A stretch of DNA of 64,000 nucleotides from UBA1275 sp038124025 (GTDB lineage Bacteria > Bacteroidota > Rhodothermia > Balneolales > Balneolaceae), in NCBI GenBank assembly GCA_038124025.1, contig JAYPBC010000001.1:1-64000 (forward strand), given 5' to 3'. Every line of letters starts with the position of its first letter. The stretch's first letter is position 1. Positions 45,360-54,707 of the stretch are shown here, piece by piece. The translations under genes and the position numbers were made by a program. Below the pieces are notes generated by a model that had not been told where the DNA came from, did no database searches, and saw only the letters and a program-made list of their open reading frames with translations.

Positions 45360-47108
45360 TCAAAATACAATAGTTGCATTGCCGAAATATACAACATTTT
45401 GCGGAGTGTCATGTAATCTTCGTGCAGTATAGTCCACATTCCTTTGAATATAATTAAGGAGTTGATTAGAGGTATAATTACCTTTTTTTACGGCGTCAGC
45501 TAAATAGTAAGTGAAAATACTATGATACTTTTGGGCAATAGCCTGCTTGGTGTATAATTGTGAATCACTTCTTCCATCTGAAGAAAAAAGTAAGCCGAAT
45601 TCTATGGTTCTTTTCGCCAGCAATGTAGAATTAAGCTTATAAAAAGCATCATAATAATCAGCCCTAGAAACAGAGTAGTCCAGCGTACCAGAAACAAAGG
45701 AGTAGTCTCCAACCATAAATAATTCAGTAAAACCTGCCTTTAGTGCATCTTCCAATAAATCAGCCAGTTTTATACTATTATTTTGCTCATCACTAGTTTT
45801 CTCATCACCTAACAAATACATAAGATTACCGTCATTATCTATTGATACATAACCATTTGTATATAATATTAGCTGCTTCTTATTGGCTTGATTACGTCTC
45901 AAAAATTCATCCCAATTATACCTGAATTGCTCTATTCTTGAGGTATTTATTGAGGTTCGAATACCTGCAAAACCCAAACCAAAGCTATTTATAAGGTATT
46001 CTTCCAGGAGCTTAGCATCTCTTTCGGCATATCTCTTGGTTGGGAAACGATCCCCATAAAATTCATTACTAATAATAAAGGCAGCAGCTTGATTATTTTC
46101 AGTTAAACGCACCGGAATCTCACGTTCCACATCAACATTTCCAAAGGGTATGTTTGGGAGGGTAATAATGGATAACTCATCAACGTAATCAGTAGGTCGC
46201 CATATAAGTTTGGTATCATTTTTTGAAATATAGGTTTCGGTAATCCCATATCGAACCACATACCAATTATCTAACTCATCAAGTAAAAGTAATTCACTCC
46301 CACTTGCTAAATCGGTTAAAATAGAATTATTGGTATTATCCGGATTTTGCCGGAGTGCCGTAACCTCAGTCTCCACTACAACAAAACGCTCAAATATGTC
46401 CTCAACTGGTACTTCATGTATGTAGAGACTATCGTTGAATTCTAGTTCGATACGTATACTTTGATTACGCTGAACTAAAAAATCACTTGGATTAATGTCT
46501 TCGAGTAAATTTATGTAATAACTATTTTTATCGAAGATTACATTATTTCGAATAGCGATTGCCTCACGATCATTATAGATAGTGTAACTTGGTGATATAT
46601 TGGGCTGTTTAGTTGCCCTAAGTGTATCACTTAGTTGTATTACACCGGTTTGTTTTAATAGTTTCTGTTCTCCAGTGGATGTAGCTTCTCCGGTACTTTT
46701 GTCCCCTACCATGCCGGTAAGTAGACTTAATGCACCTAAGCCATAAAGCATGTATTGCTCTGTACTATGTGGGGATAATAAATCGGCTGTTAAATAAGCA
46801 GCACTAGCACCTAAAGCACCTAACAAAACAGCGCTTAACGATGGTCTGTAGCGTTGTAAGTATCTATTACTCTGAATCTTTAAAGAGTAGTCATAGGTCT
46901 CCATATTCCAAATATCAAAAACCAATACTGGTCGATTTGGACTTGGTATTTCACTCATTTTCAGAAAGACATCCTCACCCACCAAATCAAATTCCGTTCG
47001 GTCAATAGCCTGCGTCGATTCTATCGCCCACTTTGAACTAGTACAAGCGCTTATGGAGAGACCCATTGCCATACATACAACCAAATATGAGGTATACTTT
47101 ATGCCCAT
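45360..47108 (-). CDS. Lipoprotein with SH3-like and caspase-like (C14) domains lacking the catalytic dyad
   Basis: A 582-residue predicted lipoprotein (lipobox ISAC, Cys22). A glycine/alanine-rich hydrophobic pair of helices lies at about 91-131, then a beta region, and an SH3b-like module at about 243-304 (ASGSELLLLDELDNWYVVRYG). The C-terminal region (about 340-575) has the caspase/metacaspase pattern AAAFIISNEFY, YAERDAKLLEEYLI, DGNLMYLLGDE and IFTYYLADAVKKG. The catalytic His position reads YTNGY (416-420) instead of YSGHG, and the Cys position reads GDYSFVSG (467-474) instead of DACFSG. It is thus probably a non-proteolytic binding domain. It overlaps the ackA stop by 10 bp and precedes pta. 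Confidence 0.7.
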   Translation of the reverse strand: MGIKYTSYLVVCMAMGLSISACTSSKWAIESTQAIDRTEFDLVGEDVFLKMSEIPSPNRPVLVFDIWNMETYDYSLKIQSNRYLQRYRPSLSAVLLGALGASAAYLTADLLSPHSTEQYMLYGLGALSLLTGMVGDKSTGEATSTGEQKLLKQTGVIQLSDTLRATKQPNISPSYTIYNDREAIAIRNNVIFDKNSYYINLLEDINPSDFLVQRNQSIRIELEFNDSLYIHEVPVEDIFERFVVVETEVTALRQNPDNTNNSILTDLASGSELLLLDELDNWYVVRYGITETYISKNDTKLIWRPTDYVDELSIITLPNIPFGNVDVEREIPVRLTENNQAAAFIISNEFYGDRFPTKRYAERDAKLLEEYLINSFGLGFAGIRTSINTSRIEQFRYNWDEFLRRNQANKKQLILYTNGYVSIDNDGNLMYLLGDEKTSDEQNNSIKLADLLEDALKAGFTELFMVGDYSFVSGTLDYSVSRADYYDAFYKLNSTLLAKRTIEFGLLFSSDGRSDSQLYTKQAIAQKYHSIFTYYLADAVKKGNYTSNQLLNYIQRNVDYTARRLHDTPQNVVYFGNATIVF

Positions 47109-48316
47109 GGAGTTTGTTGAGCTGCAATAGCTATTTTTGCGGCATCGATTGCAATCACCAACTCTTCATTAGTTGGAATCACATAAATTTCTACTTTTGA
47201 GTCTTCTGAATGAATAGCTGAAAAGCCGTCTACTTGTTCATTTTTTTCAGTGTCAATTTCTAAGCCCAAAAAGGTTAAATTTTCGATAATTTTTTGTCTA
47301 ATTATTGCTGAGTTTTCACCAATACCTCCTGTGAATATAAGCGCATCACTGCCATTTAAAGCAGCCATATAGGAACCAATATATTTCTTAGCTCTATAAC
47401 AAAACACATCAACTGCCTCGGTACATCTTCGGTCACCTTGCTCAGCTTCCTCCAATAAATCTCGCATATCTCCTGCATAACCACTCAAACCAAGCAGTCC
47501 GCTATGTTTATTAAGTAAGGCATGCACATTGGCCAACGATAATTCTTCCTTTTCAATTAAAAAAAACAAGATTGAAGGGTCAATATCCCCACTTCTGGTT
47601 CCCATGACCAGTCCTTCTAAAGGAGTAAAGCCCATGGAAGTATCATAGGAGTTACCATCTTTGATGGCCGTAATTGATCCACCATTACCCAAATGACAGC
47701 TAATTAGTTTGGATCCCAATTTCTTCCTGCCTAGAACAGTAAAGTATTCTCTAGATACAAAATAATGAGAAGTACCATGAAATCCGTATCGGCGTATTTT
47801 ATAGCGCCTATATAGTCGGTTTGGTATAGCATATAAATAAGCATGCTGTGGAATAGAGTGATGAAATGCGGTGTCAAATACAGCTACGTGAGGAATATTT
47901 GAGAGAAGTTTTTTTGCAGCTCTAATACCCTGTAGATTAGGCGGATTGTGGAGTGGAGCTATGTCAAATGCTTGTTCAATGGCCGATTCAACGTCCTCAT
48001 CGATTAGAACAGAATCTTTAAATAATTCTCCCCCATGAACAACCCTATGGCCCACGGCCTCGATTTCGCTAAGACCACGTAAATGCTCATTGTCAGCCAG
48101 CATAAGCAAATCCATTATTTTGGACAGGGCTGCATAATGATTTTCTAAAGCAACAGATTGCTTAATGGGTTTTTCATCGGTAAACTCATGCCTAATAATT
48201 GAGGTAACGGCACCTATTCTTTCAACCAATCCTTTACAAAGAGTTACCCTCTTCTTCGTATTAATAAGTTGATATTTGATAGAAGAACTACCACAGTTTA
48301 TAACTAATATTTTCAT
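47099..48316 (-). CDS. ackA: Acetate kinase
   Basis: Makes ATP and acetate from acetyl phosphate; 405 residues. The ASKHA signatures MKILVINCGSSSIKYQL at the start and the family motif FHHSIPQHAYLYAIP are present. HGTSHYFVS and SCHLGNGGSITAIKDGNS follow, with FTGGIGENS near the C-terminus. It starts 4 bp after the NUDIX gene and overlaps the pseudo-caspase lipoprotein gene by 10 bp. With pta it forms the substrate-level phosphorylation pathway to acetate. Confidence 0.95.
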   Translation of the reverse strand: MKILVINCGSSSIKYQLINTKKRVTLCKGLVERIGAVTSIIRHEFTDEKPIKQSVALENHYAALSKIMDLLMLADNEHLRGLSEIEAVGHRVVHGGELFKDSVLIDEDVESAIEQAFDIAPLHNPPNLQGIRAAKKLLSNIPHVAVFDTAFHHSIPQHAYLYAIPNRLYRRYKIRRYGFHGTSHYFVSREYFTVLGRKKLGSKLISCHLGNGGSITAIKDGNSYDTSMGFTPLEGLVMGTRSGDIDPSILFFLIEKEELSLANVHALLNKHSGLLGLSGYAGDMRDLLEEAEQGDRRCTEAVDVFCYRAKKYIGSYMAALNGSDALIFTGGIGENSAIIRQKIIENLTFLGLEIDTEKNEQVDGFSAIHSEDSKVEIYVIPTNEELVIAIDAAKIAIAAQQTPWA

Positions 48317-48320
48317 ACAA

Positions 48321-48770
48321 TTAGATGTCTACAATCCACTCAGGAACGATGCGTTTATTTTGAACTAGATTAACTATCAAGTTCATGAGTCTCTGTTGTT
48401 CTGGCCAAAATATGTGGGTTGAAATTTCCGATTTTTGGATCCATTTATATTGTGTATGTTCATCGTCTAATGCCGGAATGAAGGAATTTGAGGCTTTGGC
48501 AGCAAATGCGGGGATATGGTGAATTTGATTGGATTTAGCTTCAAAAAAAGTATTCACCGAGGGTACTACCCAAAAAAATGAAGGAGTCAATTGTACTTCT
48601 TCATAGATTTCCCGTAGTGCCGCTTGAGCATACTCTTCTTCCCGTTCAACCTTACCCCCCACCATACGCCACTGACCAGCATAGATCTTATTCTTAGCTC
48701 TTTGTAATAATAAGAACTCTATCTCATGCTTTCTCTCTCTGTATATGTAGGCATCAATAAGTTTTTTCAT
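48321..48770 (-). CDS. NUDIX hydrolase
   Basis: A 149-residue pyrophosphohydrolase. The Nudix box runs over about residues 38-61 as GGKVEREEEYAQ then AALREIYEEV, fitting Gx5Ex7REUxEExGU, with the REIYEE core binding Mg. It resembles small NTP-cleaning or dATP-pyrophosphatase types, but substrate cannot be told. It is 4 bp upstream of ackA, so it is likely co-transcribed with the acetate genes. Confidence 0.85.
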   Translation of the reverse strand: MKKLIDAYIYRERKHEIEFLLLQRAKNKIYAGQWRMVGGKVEREEEYAQAALREIYEEVQLTPSFFWVVPSVNTFFEAKSNQIHHIPAFAAKASNSFIPALDDEHTQYKWIQKSEISTHIFWPEQQRLMNLIVNLVQNKRIVPEWIVDI

Positions 48771-48813
48771 ATGAGAGTTGGCAAAGCTTAAATTGTAGCA
48801 GTAACCAATGTGT

Positions 48814-49290
48814 TTAGCCTATTTCGATTTTTAGAATTTCTAACTCTAGTGTACCTGCAGGTACGGTAACCATAACAACATCGCCTATTTCTTTGCCCAA
48901 AAGAGCAGCACCTATGGGGGAATCGACTGAAATTTTACCTTTGGCAAAATCAGCCTCATTGGGTGACACCAAGGTATATTTCATCTGCTTATTCATTTTT
49001 TTATTGAGTATGGTAACCTTCGTTAGTACTCGTACTTTAGTTAAGTCTAAATCATTAGCATCTAGAACACGGGCATTAGCCAATATATCTTCCAACTGAG
49101 TGATTCGGCTCTCCATATGCCCCTGCGCTTCTTTAGCCGCATCATATTCGGCATTTTCGCTAAGATCACCCTTTGCTCTTGCTTCTGCTATATCTTCTGC
49201 AATTTCGCGACGCCCTCTTGTTTTTAGATCGCGAAGTTCTCGATCTAATTTGTCATATCCTTCCTGGCTCAAATACTGAATTTTACTCAT
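48814..49290 (-). CDS. greA: Transcription elongation factor GreA
   Basis: A 158-residue RNA polymerase secondary-channel factor that stimulates cleavage of stalled transcripts. The N-terminal coiled coil is clear (GYDKLDRELRDLKTRGRREI, then EDIAEARAKGDLSENAEYDAA, with the D/E tip). The C-terminal FKBP-like domain has VSPNEADFAKGKISVDSPIGAALLG. It is the first gene of the run to ackA/pta; the 43-bp gap to the NUDIX gene suggests partial linkage. Confidence 0.95.
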   Translation of the reverse strand: MSKIQYLSQEGYDKLDRELRDLKTRGRREIAEDIAEARAKGDLSENAEYDAAKEAQGHMESRITQLEDILANARVLDANDLDLTKVRVLTKVTILNKKMNKQMKYTLVSPNEADFAKGKISVDSPIGAALLGKEIGDVVMVTVPAGTLELEILKIEIG

Positions 49291-49448
49291 ATAAATACCT
49301 TGTTTAAATAATAAAGCAACTAACAGGCTACTTCTGATCTTTCGTATACAAGGTAAAATACGGCCTTTATACTTGTTATTCTACCTTTATAGTATAGCTG
49401 ATTCATAAGAGTAATTTTCTGAGTATCAATTGTATCAATTTGGTATAG

Positions 49449-50675
49449 CTAAACGTCATTTTGATTAACATTACCTAAGGTTTTACTACCTATAATGAGG
49501 GCTAGTATAGACAAGAAAGCACCTAATACAAAGGGAGCACCCGGCATATATATGACTTGGTTTGAGCTAAAATAACTAAATGATTGGGTCATAACAGGTG
49601 GGCCGATAATGGCCGAAAAACTGATCAGGCTTGTTAAGACTCCCTGTAGTTCTCCCTGCATATTGGCTGGCACTTGATTCGAAAGTATACCTTGCAAAGA
49701 AGGTCCTGCGAAACCTCCAAAAGCATAAGGTATGATCATAGCAAGCATAATGGTACCATTGGGAGCCCATGAAAAGCCTATAAATCCTACAATGTAGGCC
49801 CAAATTCCCAGAAAAACGGCTTTATTAGGTCCAATTTTGGGAATCCACCACCGAGTTAATCCTCCTTGCACAACAGCCACACAAACACCTACAACACCTA
49901 ATGATATTCCCACCATCGCTTCATCCCAATTGAATTTAAACATGGTGTAATAGGTCCATGTACTCTGTGTGGCATGATGGGACAGGTAGATTAAAAAAAA
50001 GACTAGGAATAGACCAGTTGCAGCTGAAAAATCCTTTATTTTTTTTAATGCACCAAAGGGATTGGCTCTTTTCCATTCAAAAGAACGACGTTGTTTTTCA
50101 GCCAAGGATTCTGGAAGAATGAAGTATCCATAAATAAAATTTATCAAACTTAAAGCAGCGGCAGCTATGAAGGGTAATCTAGCCCCATATTCTCCTAAGA
50201 TTCCTCCTATGACCGGACCAATAATAAAGCCTAAGCCGAAAGCAGCCCCTAATAAACCAAAATTTTGCGCTTTTTCTTCAGGGGTACTGATATCTGCAAC
50301 GTAAGCACTAGCCGTGGTGGTGGTAGCTCCGGTAATACCTGACAAAAATCGTGCGAAGAATAGCCAGATAATGGTGGGAGCCCACGCTAATAACAAGTAA
50401 TTTAGTCCATAGGCACAAAGCGAACTTAGCAACAGTGGTCGACGCCCATATCGGTCACTCAAGGCTCCAATAAGAGGGGCAAAAAGAAACTGAGTACCTG
50501 CATAAATAAACAGTAATAAGCCGCCATACTCGGCTGCATTACTAATTGTTTGACCGGTTAGTTCAATAATTAAGCTTGGAACTACGGGTATTATGATCCC
50601 AAGCCCAATAACATCGATTAAAACGGTAATAAATATAAAAACTAAAGCCGCTTTTCCTTGTTTATTCGGCTTCAT
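49449..50675 (-). CDS. MFS transporter, TetA/multidrug-type
   Basis: A 408-residue inner-membrane exporter with 12 predicted helices. Motif A is visible as PLIGALSDRYGRRPLLL, and motif C-like glycine/proline patterns as GFIIGPVIGGILGEYG, in the DHA1/TetA branch. The C-terminal half has a second, weaker motif. Substrate is unknown; TetA similarity alone does not imply tetracycline resistance. It overlaps the DUF971 gene by 14 bp, an unusual amount for unrelated genes. Confidence 0.85.
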   Translation of the reverse strand: MKPNKQGKAALVFIFITVLIDVIGLGIIIPVVPSLIIELTGQTISNAAEYGGLLLFIYAGTQFLFAPLIGALSDRYGRRPLLLSSLCAYGLNYLLLAWAPTIIWLFFARFLSGITGATTTTASAYVADISTPEEKAQNFGLLGAAFGLGFIIGPVIGGILGEYGARLPFIAAAALSLINFIYGYFILPESLAEKQRRSFEWKRANPFGALKKIKDFSAATGLFLVFFLIYLSHHATQSTWTYYTMFKFNWDEAMVGISLGVVGVCVAVVQGGLTRWWIPKIGPNKAVFLGIWAYIVGFIGFSWAPNGTIMLAMIIPYAFGGFAGPSLQGILSNQVPANMQGELQGVLTSLISFSAIIGPPVMTQSFSYFSSNQVIYMPGAPFVLGAFLSILALIIGSKTLGNVNQNDV

Positions 50676-50997
50676 TCTTCCATTCTTCGTACAGCTCTCT
50701 CAAGGTACTCCAACGATACATCCCTGAATTATGCCCATCTGACCAGTATATCTGAATGGCATGATTACCAACCTGATCAGCTCTGTGAATTGTTACAGGC
50801 ATAGACGCTTTTTCATTAAATGCAGAAGGTTCAAAAATTTGCATTTTGTCATGTCCCCCTCTACACATTACGCATGGGCAATTTCGTCGTAGCCCAAAAA
50901 GTGGGTATTGAAATACATTGCCATCACTCCAAGTAATTTGAAGGTACTCTTCCTCGTTATTTATAACTATTTTGTTAGGAATAAACATGCTATACAT
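50662..50997 (-). CDS. DUF971 (GBBH-like N-terminal) domain protein
   Basis: A 111-residue protein (or 108 from the ATG at 50988). The DUF971 pattern is LQITWSDGNVFQYPLFGLRRNCPC, then CVMC, and IYWSDGHNSGMYRW. The cysteine group CPCVMC suggests metal, perhaps zinc, binding, as in the N-terminal domain of gamma-butyrobetaine hydroxylase. Stand-alone forms often occur near Fe-S and cofactor genes in bacteria; here it is only coupled to an MFS gene. Confidence 0.8.
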   Translation of the reverse strand: MYSMFIPNKIVINNEEEYLQITWSDGNVFQYPLFGLRRNCPCVMCRGGHDKMQIFEPSAFNEKASMPVTIHRADQVGNHAIQIYWSDGHNSGMYRWSTLRELYEEWKNEAE

Positions 50998-51028
50998 CTA
51001 TTTTTAAGAGTACAAATATATAGAATTA

Positions 51029-51730
51029 ATGACTCTTGTTTACCTTCTTTCTATTCCTTTTTTACTGCTCGGGTACGTTATTGGAGGCCGCTATATCCAA
51101 CTATATTTTGCGACAATTAGAAAGACACTCCAATTAGTGAGTCTCTTCATAGCCATCTACGTAATGGCCATGTTGCTTTTTGTTTATGGTTTACTAAGTG
51201 AAGCATTAGCAGGAACACTCATGAGTCTATTCTATGCTTTTTTAAGTGGACTAGCCATGGGAAAATTACATAGCCAACTAAACATAAAAAAGTCAGCTGG
51301 ACACCCTCTATATAACTATAAAAATCCTGTGATTCACTTCACCCCCCTAGTGATTGGATCTACCTTAATAATTGCTGGTCTACTACGTATTGGTTGGGCA
51401 TTCGATTTCGTAGTTACTCCGATACGATTATTTTCAGGTACATCTCTTGTCTTATTTGGACTCGTTAGTTTTACCTTGTACATAACTCCACACCTGAGTA
51501 CGCAAAGCGTTTTACTTATAGATCAAGCGATCAATTGGAAAACATTTCTTGACTATCAATGGTTGGGTGAAGATGAAGTTCAAATGGTTTTTAAAAAAGA
51601 AAATAAATCTATAAACACCTCGGAGCAACGTAACATCGTTATGACCATACAAGTTAATCCTGGTGATAGGATAAAAGTAGAGCATATTTTAGCAATGAAA
51701 AAAAATGCTCTCAATGACCCTGATAGTTAA
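51029..51730 (+). CDS. Predicted membrane protein with a soluble C-terminal tail
   Basis: A 233-residue protein with about five hydrophobic segments (near 1-20, 30-55, 58-78, 103-123, 135-155) and a charged 70-residue end (VFKKENKSINTSEQRN onward). No family is recognised. It diverges from the DUF971 gene with only 31 bp between the starts, so both promoters must overlap. The frame has normal codon usage for the region, so it is probably a gene. Confidence 0.65.
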   Translation: MTLVYLLSIPFLLLGYVIGGRYIQLYFATIRKTLQLVSLFIAIYVMAMLLFVYGLLSEALAGTLMSLFYAFLSGLAMGKLHSQLNIKKSAGHPLYNYKNPVIHFTPLVIGSTLIIAGLLRIGWAFDFVVTPIRLFSGTSLVLFGLVSFTLYITPHLSTQSVLLIDQAINWKTFLDYQWLGEDEVQMVFKKENKSINTSEQRNIVMTIQVNPGDRIKVEHILAMKKNALNDPDS

Positions 51731-51875
51731 GATGCGCAATAAGCCCCTTCATACATATTTACTTCATTAAGCCGCTATTCTAGGTCTTCTACGCGGTAAA
51801 AAGCTTATTAATTTCATATGTCTATTTATAAGTTTACCTTGTTAGGGCTATAAATTTTTAAATAAAACTTATATT

Positions 51876-52307
51876 TTGTCTACAATAAAAGACGGTGATA
51901 CCGTATCAGTTCACTACACAGGAACATTAACATCTGGAGAAGTTTTTGATAGCTCACTAGAGCGAGAACCATTAAAATTTACCCTTGGGATGGGTCAATT
52001 AATACCCGGTTTTGAACGCGCCATTATGGGGCTTTCTGTTGGTCAGAAAGCAACAACAAATATTCCTAGTAAAGAAGCTTACGGAGAACATAATTCAGAG
52101 ATGGTACTTGAGGTTCCAAAGAATCAACTCCCCCCTGAACTCGATGCCCAAGTAGGCATGCAGCTGCAATTAAATCAACCTGATGGGCAAGCCATACCCG
52201 TACAGATTACTCAAATTAAAGAGGAAATGGTCACCATAGATGCTAACCATCCCTTGGCCGGTAAGAATCTCAATTTTGATATCGAAATCATCGAAATTCA
52301 TGAGTAG
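51876..52307 (+). CDS. FKBP-type peptidyl-prolyl isomerase, SlyD-like (TTG start)
   Basis: A 143-residue cytoplasmic isomerase. The FKBP core has DGDTVSVHYTGTLTSGEVFDSS, LIPGFERAIMGLSVGQ and the inserted-flap-like IPSKEAYGEHN; the central insert places it in the SlyD group, without the histidine-rich tail of E. coli SlyD. The start is TTG at 51876; the next ATG would remove the conserved start of the domain, so TTG is well supported. It converges on the metallopeptidase gene. Confidence 0.88.
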   Translation: MSTIKDGDTVSVHYTGTLTSGEVFDSSLEREPLKFTLGMGQLIPGFERAIMGLSVGQKATTNIPSKEAYGEHNSEMVLEVPKNQLPPELDAQVGMQLQLNQPDGQAIPVQITQIKEEMVTIDANHPLAGKNLNFDIEIIEIHE

Positions 52308-52334
52308 TGCCTTACCACTCGATTTAAATAGAAT

Positions 52335-52826
52335 CTAAAGAGAAACTTTACTTTCTTGCTTTGGATCTAGGTCGTAGAGTGATGAAACAGTTGCTTGAAT
52401 GGTTTTGTACCACTCGTTCCCATATTTATCATTAATGGCATAAAAATCGGAAAAATCAGGTTTTCGAATATTCATCTTCCATTCCTGAGTTTTGGATTTA
52501 AAATTTGGGTCAACATGGAGAAGTTCGTGGTAAAGTAACATTTCCTTTGTTTGATTATCTAACATATCCCATAACTCTCCCGAAATTTCAATCAGATAAT
52601 CATTACCAGAGTAGTATTTTACCTCTCGACTGGCTTTCATACATTTTGCGGCTTTTTGTCTTGAAATATTCGGATAAACCAAGAAGTAGCCTATTTCAGC
52701 TGGTCCAAATTCCATTTTATGTTTTTCTACAACTTTCTTTGCAATTGACTCCACCTCTGGTGATTCCATAAGTTGCTTGTCGGAGTTAATGGTTTCTTCA
52801 GGAGATAAGAAGTCGTTGCTTGGCAT
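52335..52826 (-). CDS. Putative zinc metallopeptidase, phage-type
   Basis: A 163-residue protein with the zinc-protease motif HELLH (His100-His104) after a helical N-terminal half (about 20-90) with YFLVYPNISRQKAAKCMKA. The overall layout recalls the putative phage metallopeptidase family (PF18894-like), normally found in prophage or phage genomes. No phage gene is nearby, so it is either a remnant or a domesticated gene. It has no signal peptide. Function cannot be told. Confidence 0.6.
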   Translation of the reverse strand: MPSNDFLSPEETINSDKQLMESPEVESIAKKVVEKHKMEFGPAEIGYFLVYPNISRQKAAKCMKASREVKYYSGNDYLIEISGELWDMLDNQTKEMLLYHELLHVDPNFKSKTQEWKMNIRKPDFSDFYAINDKYGNEWYKTIQATVSSLYDLDPKQESKVSL

Positions 52827-52912
52827 AGGTTAATCAGTCAAAGTTTGTACATTTGTATTCTATTGGCAAAACCAATATTTAAGAATTAAAGCTCACAATA
52901 ATAGCTTAAAAC

Positions 52913-53371
52913 TTGGTCAACTTCCAACTCAAATATTACAGTAAAATCCTAGTGATCTTCCCCATTTTAGGTTTTTTATTCATGCGCGCTTTTGACGGAT
53001 TCACCCGTCTAATTCTACACATTTACGCAAACGAAGAAGTAATATGGAACGGGTTTGCAGTTCTCAGTAACCCACTTTGGATAGGCGTTTTATGGATGGT
53101 ACACTTAGCCACTTCATTTCTTGTTGGGATGGTGCTGATGACCTTAACCAATAGTAGCAAGTACGTGATATCAATATTTGCAAGTATAAACGCATTTCAT
53201 AGTATATATAACTGGTATCGATTCCTTCCAAGCAGTGAGATGTTTACGGTACATTATTTGATGATAGAAAACTCCTGGAACACCGATCTAATGCCTGTTA
53301 TGTTGCACATTTTATTGGGCTTATTTGGTTGTCTTCTAAGCTACAGATTTTCAAAAGGTAAAAAAATCTAA
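52913..53371 (+). CDS. Small membrane protein, possible TTG start
   Basis: A 152-residue protein with about four hydrophobic segments (near 8-25, 45-66, 75-95, 126-146). The family is not recognised. The TTG at 52913 gives a full first helix; the first ATG (52982) would remove most of it. Upstream spacing to the divergent metallopeptidase gene is 86 bp. The absence of strong features makes it a moderate-confidence gene. Confidence 0.5.
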   Translation: MVNFQLKYYSKILVIFPILGFLFMRAFDGFTRLILHIYANEEVIWNGFAVLSNPLWIGVLWMVHLATSFLVGMVLMTLTNSSKYVISIFASINAFHSIYNWYRFLPSSEMFTVHYLMIENSWNTDLMPVMLHILLGLFGCLLSYRFSKGKKI

Positions 53372-53414
53372 CTCAATTATACTAAAAAACTGGATTCTAG
53401 CTTTTGTATTGCAA

Positions 53415-54623
53415 CTAATTGCCTTCACTAAGTACGAGTGGAAAGTTTTCAAACCCAAGTAAATCAGCCACTTTTTTACCTATATCTGTATTATCCCACC
53501 ACCCACTAAATTCGACAGCACCAGGTCCATAAGCCATTAATGGAATAGGTGTTCCAGTATGACCGGTAGATGTCCAGGCAATATCAACAATGGTGTTATC
53601 TGAATTAACTCCATTTATGGTCATCCCCCCCGTCTCATGATCTGATGTAATGATAACGAGTGTGCCTGGATTTTGTTCAGCGAATGCAAGTACCACACCA
53701 ATAGCATTATCAAAGTCTTCTACTTCTCTAACCACATAGGGAGTTTCGTTGGCGTGTCCACCCCAATCTATTTGTGATCCTTCAACCATCAAAAAAAATC
53801 CCTGGTCATTTGAAGAAAGCTCATCTACAGCCTTAGAGGTCATTTCTGCTAGACTCGGAATTCTATTTTTACTTTGCATGCCACTTGGAGAAAATAGCCC
53901 AACAATTTTGTCAGCATCTTCTTCAATCATAGCATCTCGGTTTAAAACAACGGAATATCCCTTCTCTTCAAAGCTTGGTAATAGATTTAATTGATCGTCT
54001 CTATTACTTCCAGCAGAGTCTGAGGGTATAAAATATTCCAATCCCCCTCCTAAGATAATGTCTACCTCTGACTCAACCAGTTGTTCTGCTATTTCGGAGT
54101 ATTTATTACGAGAATCGATGTGAGTTGCAAAGCTAGCTGGTGTCGCATGAGTAACCCCTGAAGTCGCAACTAAGCCTGTTTTCATACCTGCCTGTTGGGC
54201 CAGCTCCATTAATGTAACGCATTCATTGCCTTTTGAGTCTTGAGCAATAACTCCATTATTGGTTTTTATCCCGCATGAATAGGCCGTAGCACCCGAGGCA
54301 GAATCAGTGATTAGATCGTCTTCTGAGTGGGTTTTCACAATTCCAGTTATTGGCAACCGTTGAGCATGTAAATAGCCATCAGGTCCGACTTCTTGCAATT
54401 GACCACTATATAATTGAGCGATACCAGTACCATCACCAATCATAAAAATCACATTTTTGATGGGTTGATCATCCACTAAAGGCAGTCTTTGGCCCTTAAC
54501 GACTTTTTCTGAAGCAACAATAAGCTCTTCGGTGTTGAGTACGTCAGCATCATTATTTGATGGAGCATTACAGCCTAGAACTAGTAGGCTACATAGGGCT
54601 GTAGTAAAAAATAATTTTCCCAT
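53415..54623 (-). CDS. phoA: Alkaline phosphatase (PhoA family) lipoprotein
   Basis: A 402-residue phosphomonoesterase likely tethered to the membrane by a lipobox (VLGC, Cys18). Metal and catalytic motifs are VIFMIGDGTGIAQ (first aspartate), DSASGATAYSCGIKT with the phospho-serine (DSA), MVEGSQIDWGGHANE and ITSDHETGGM. These give the Zn/Mg ligands, so an active enzyme is expected. It provides phosphate from organic esters at the cell surface; no Pho regulator is in the window. Confidence 0.92.
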   Translation of the reverse strand: MGKLFFTTALCSLLVLGCNAPSNNDADVLNTEELIVASEKVVKGQRLPLVDDQPIKNVIFMIGDGTGIAQLYSGQLQEVGPDGYLHAQRLPITGIVKTHSEDDLITDSASGATAYSCGIKTNNGVIAQDSKGNECVTLMELAQQAGMKTGLVATSGVTHATPASFATHIDSRNKYSEIAEQLVESEVDIILGGGLEYFIPSDSAGSNRDDQLNLLPSFEEKGYSVVLNRDAMIEEDADKIVGLFSPSGMQSKNRIPSLAEMTSKAVDELSSNDQGFFLMVEGSQIDWGGHANETPYVVREVEDFDNAIGVVLAFAEQNPGTLVIITSDHETGGMTINGVNSDNTIVDIAWTSTGHTGTPIPLMAYGPGAVEFSGWWDNTDIGKKVADLLGFENFPLVLSEGN

Positions 54624-54707
54624 AAAACAAGGTGAATCTAAGGTTAGGATTGCGTGCAGATTTATAGTTCTCAGCTAAAAATCGCACTGCAATCAGAAAA
54701 ACACTAA

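Noticed and set aside
49340..49380. Imperfect palindrome ACAAG...CTTGT upstream of greA
   Set aside because: Mismatched arms and no partner copy; not distinguishable from chance.
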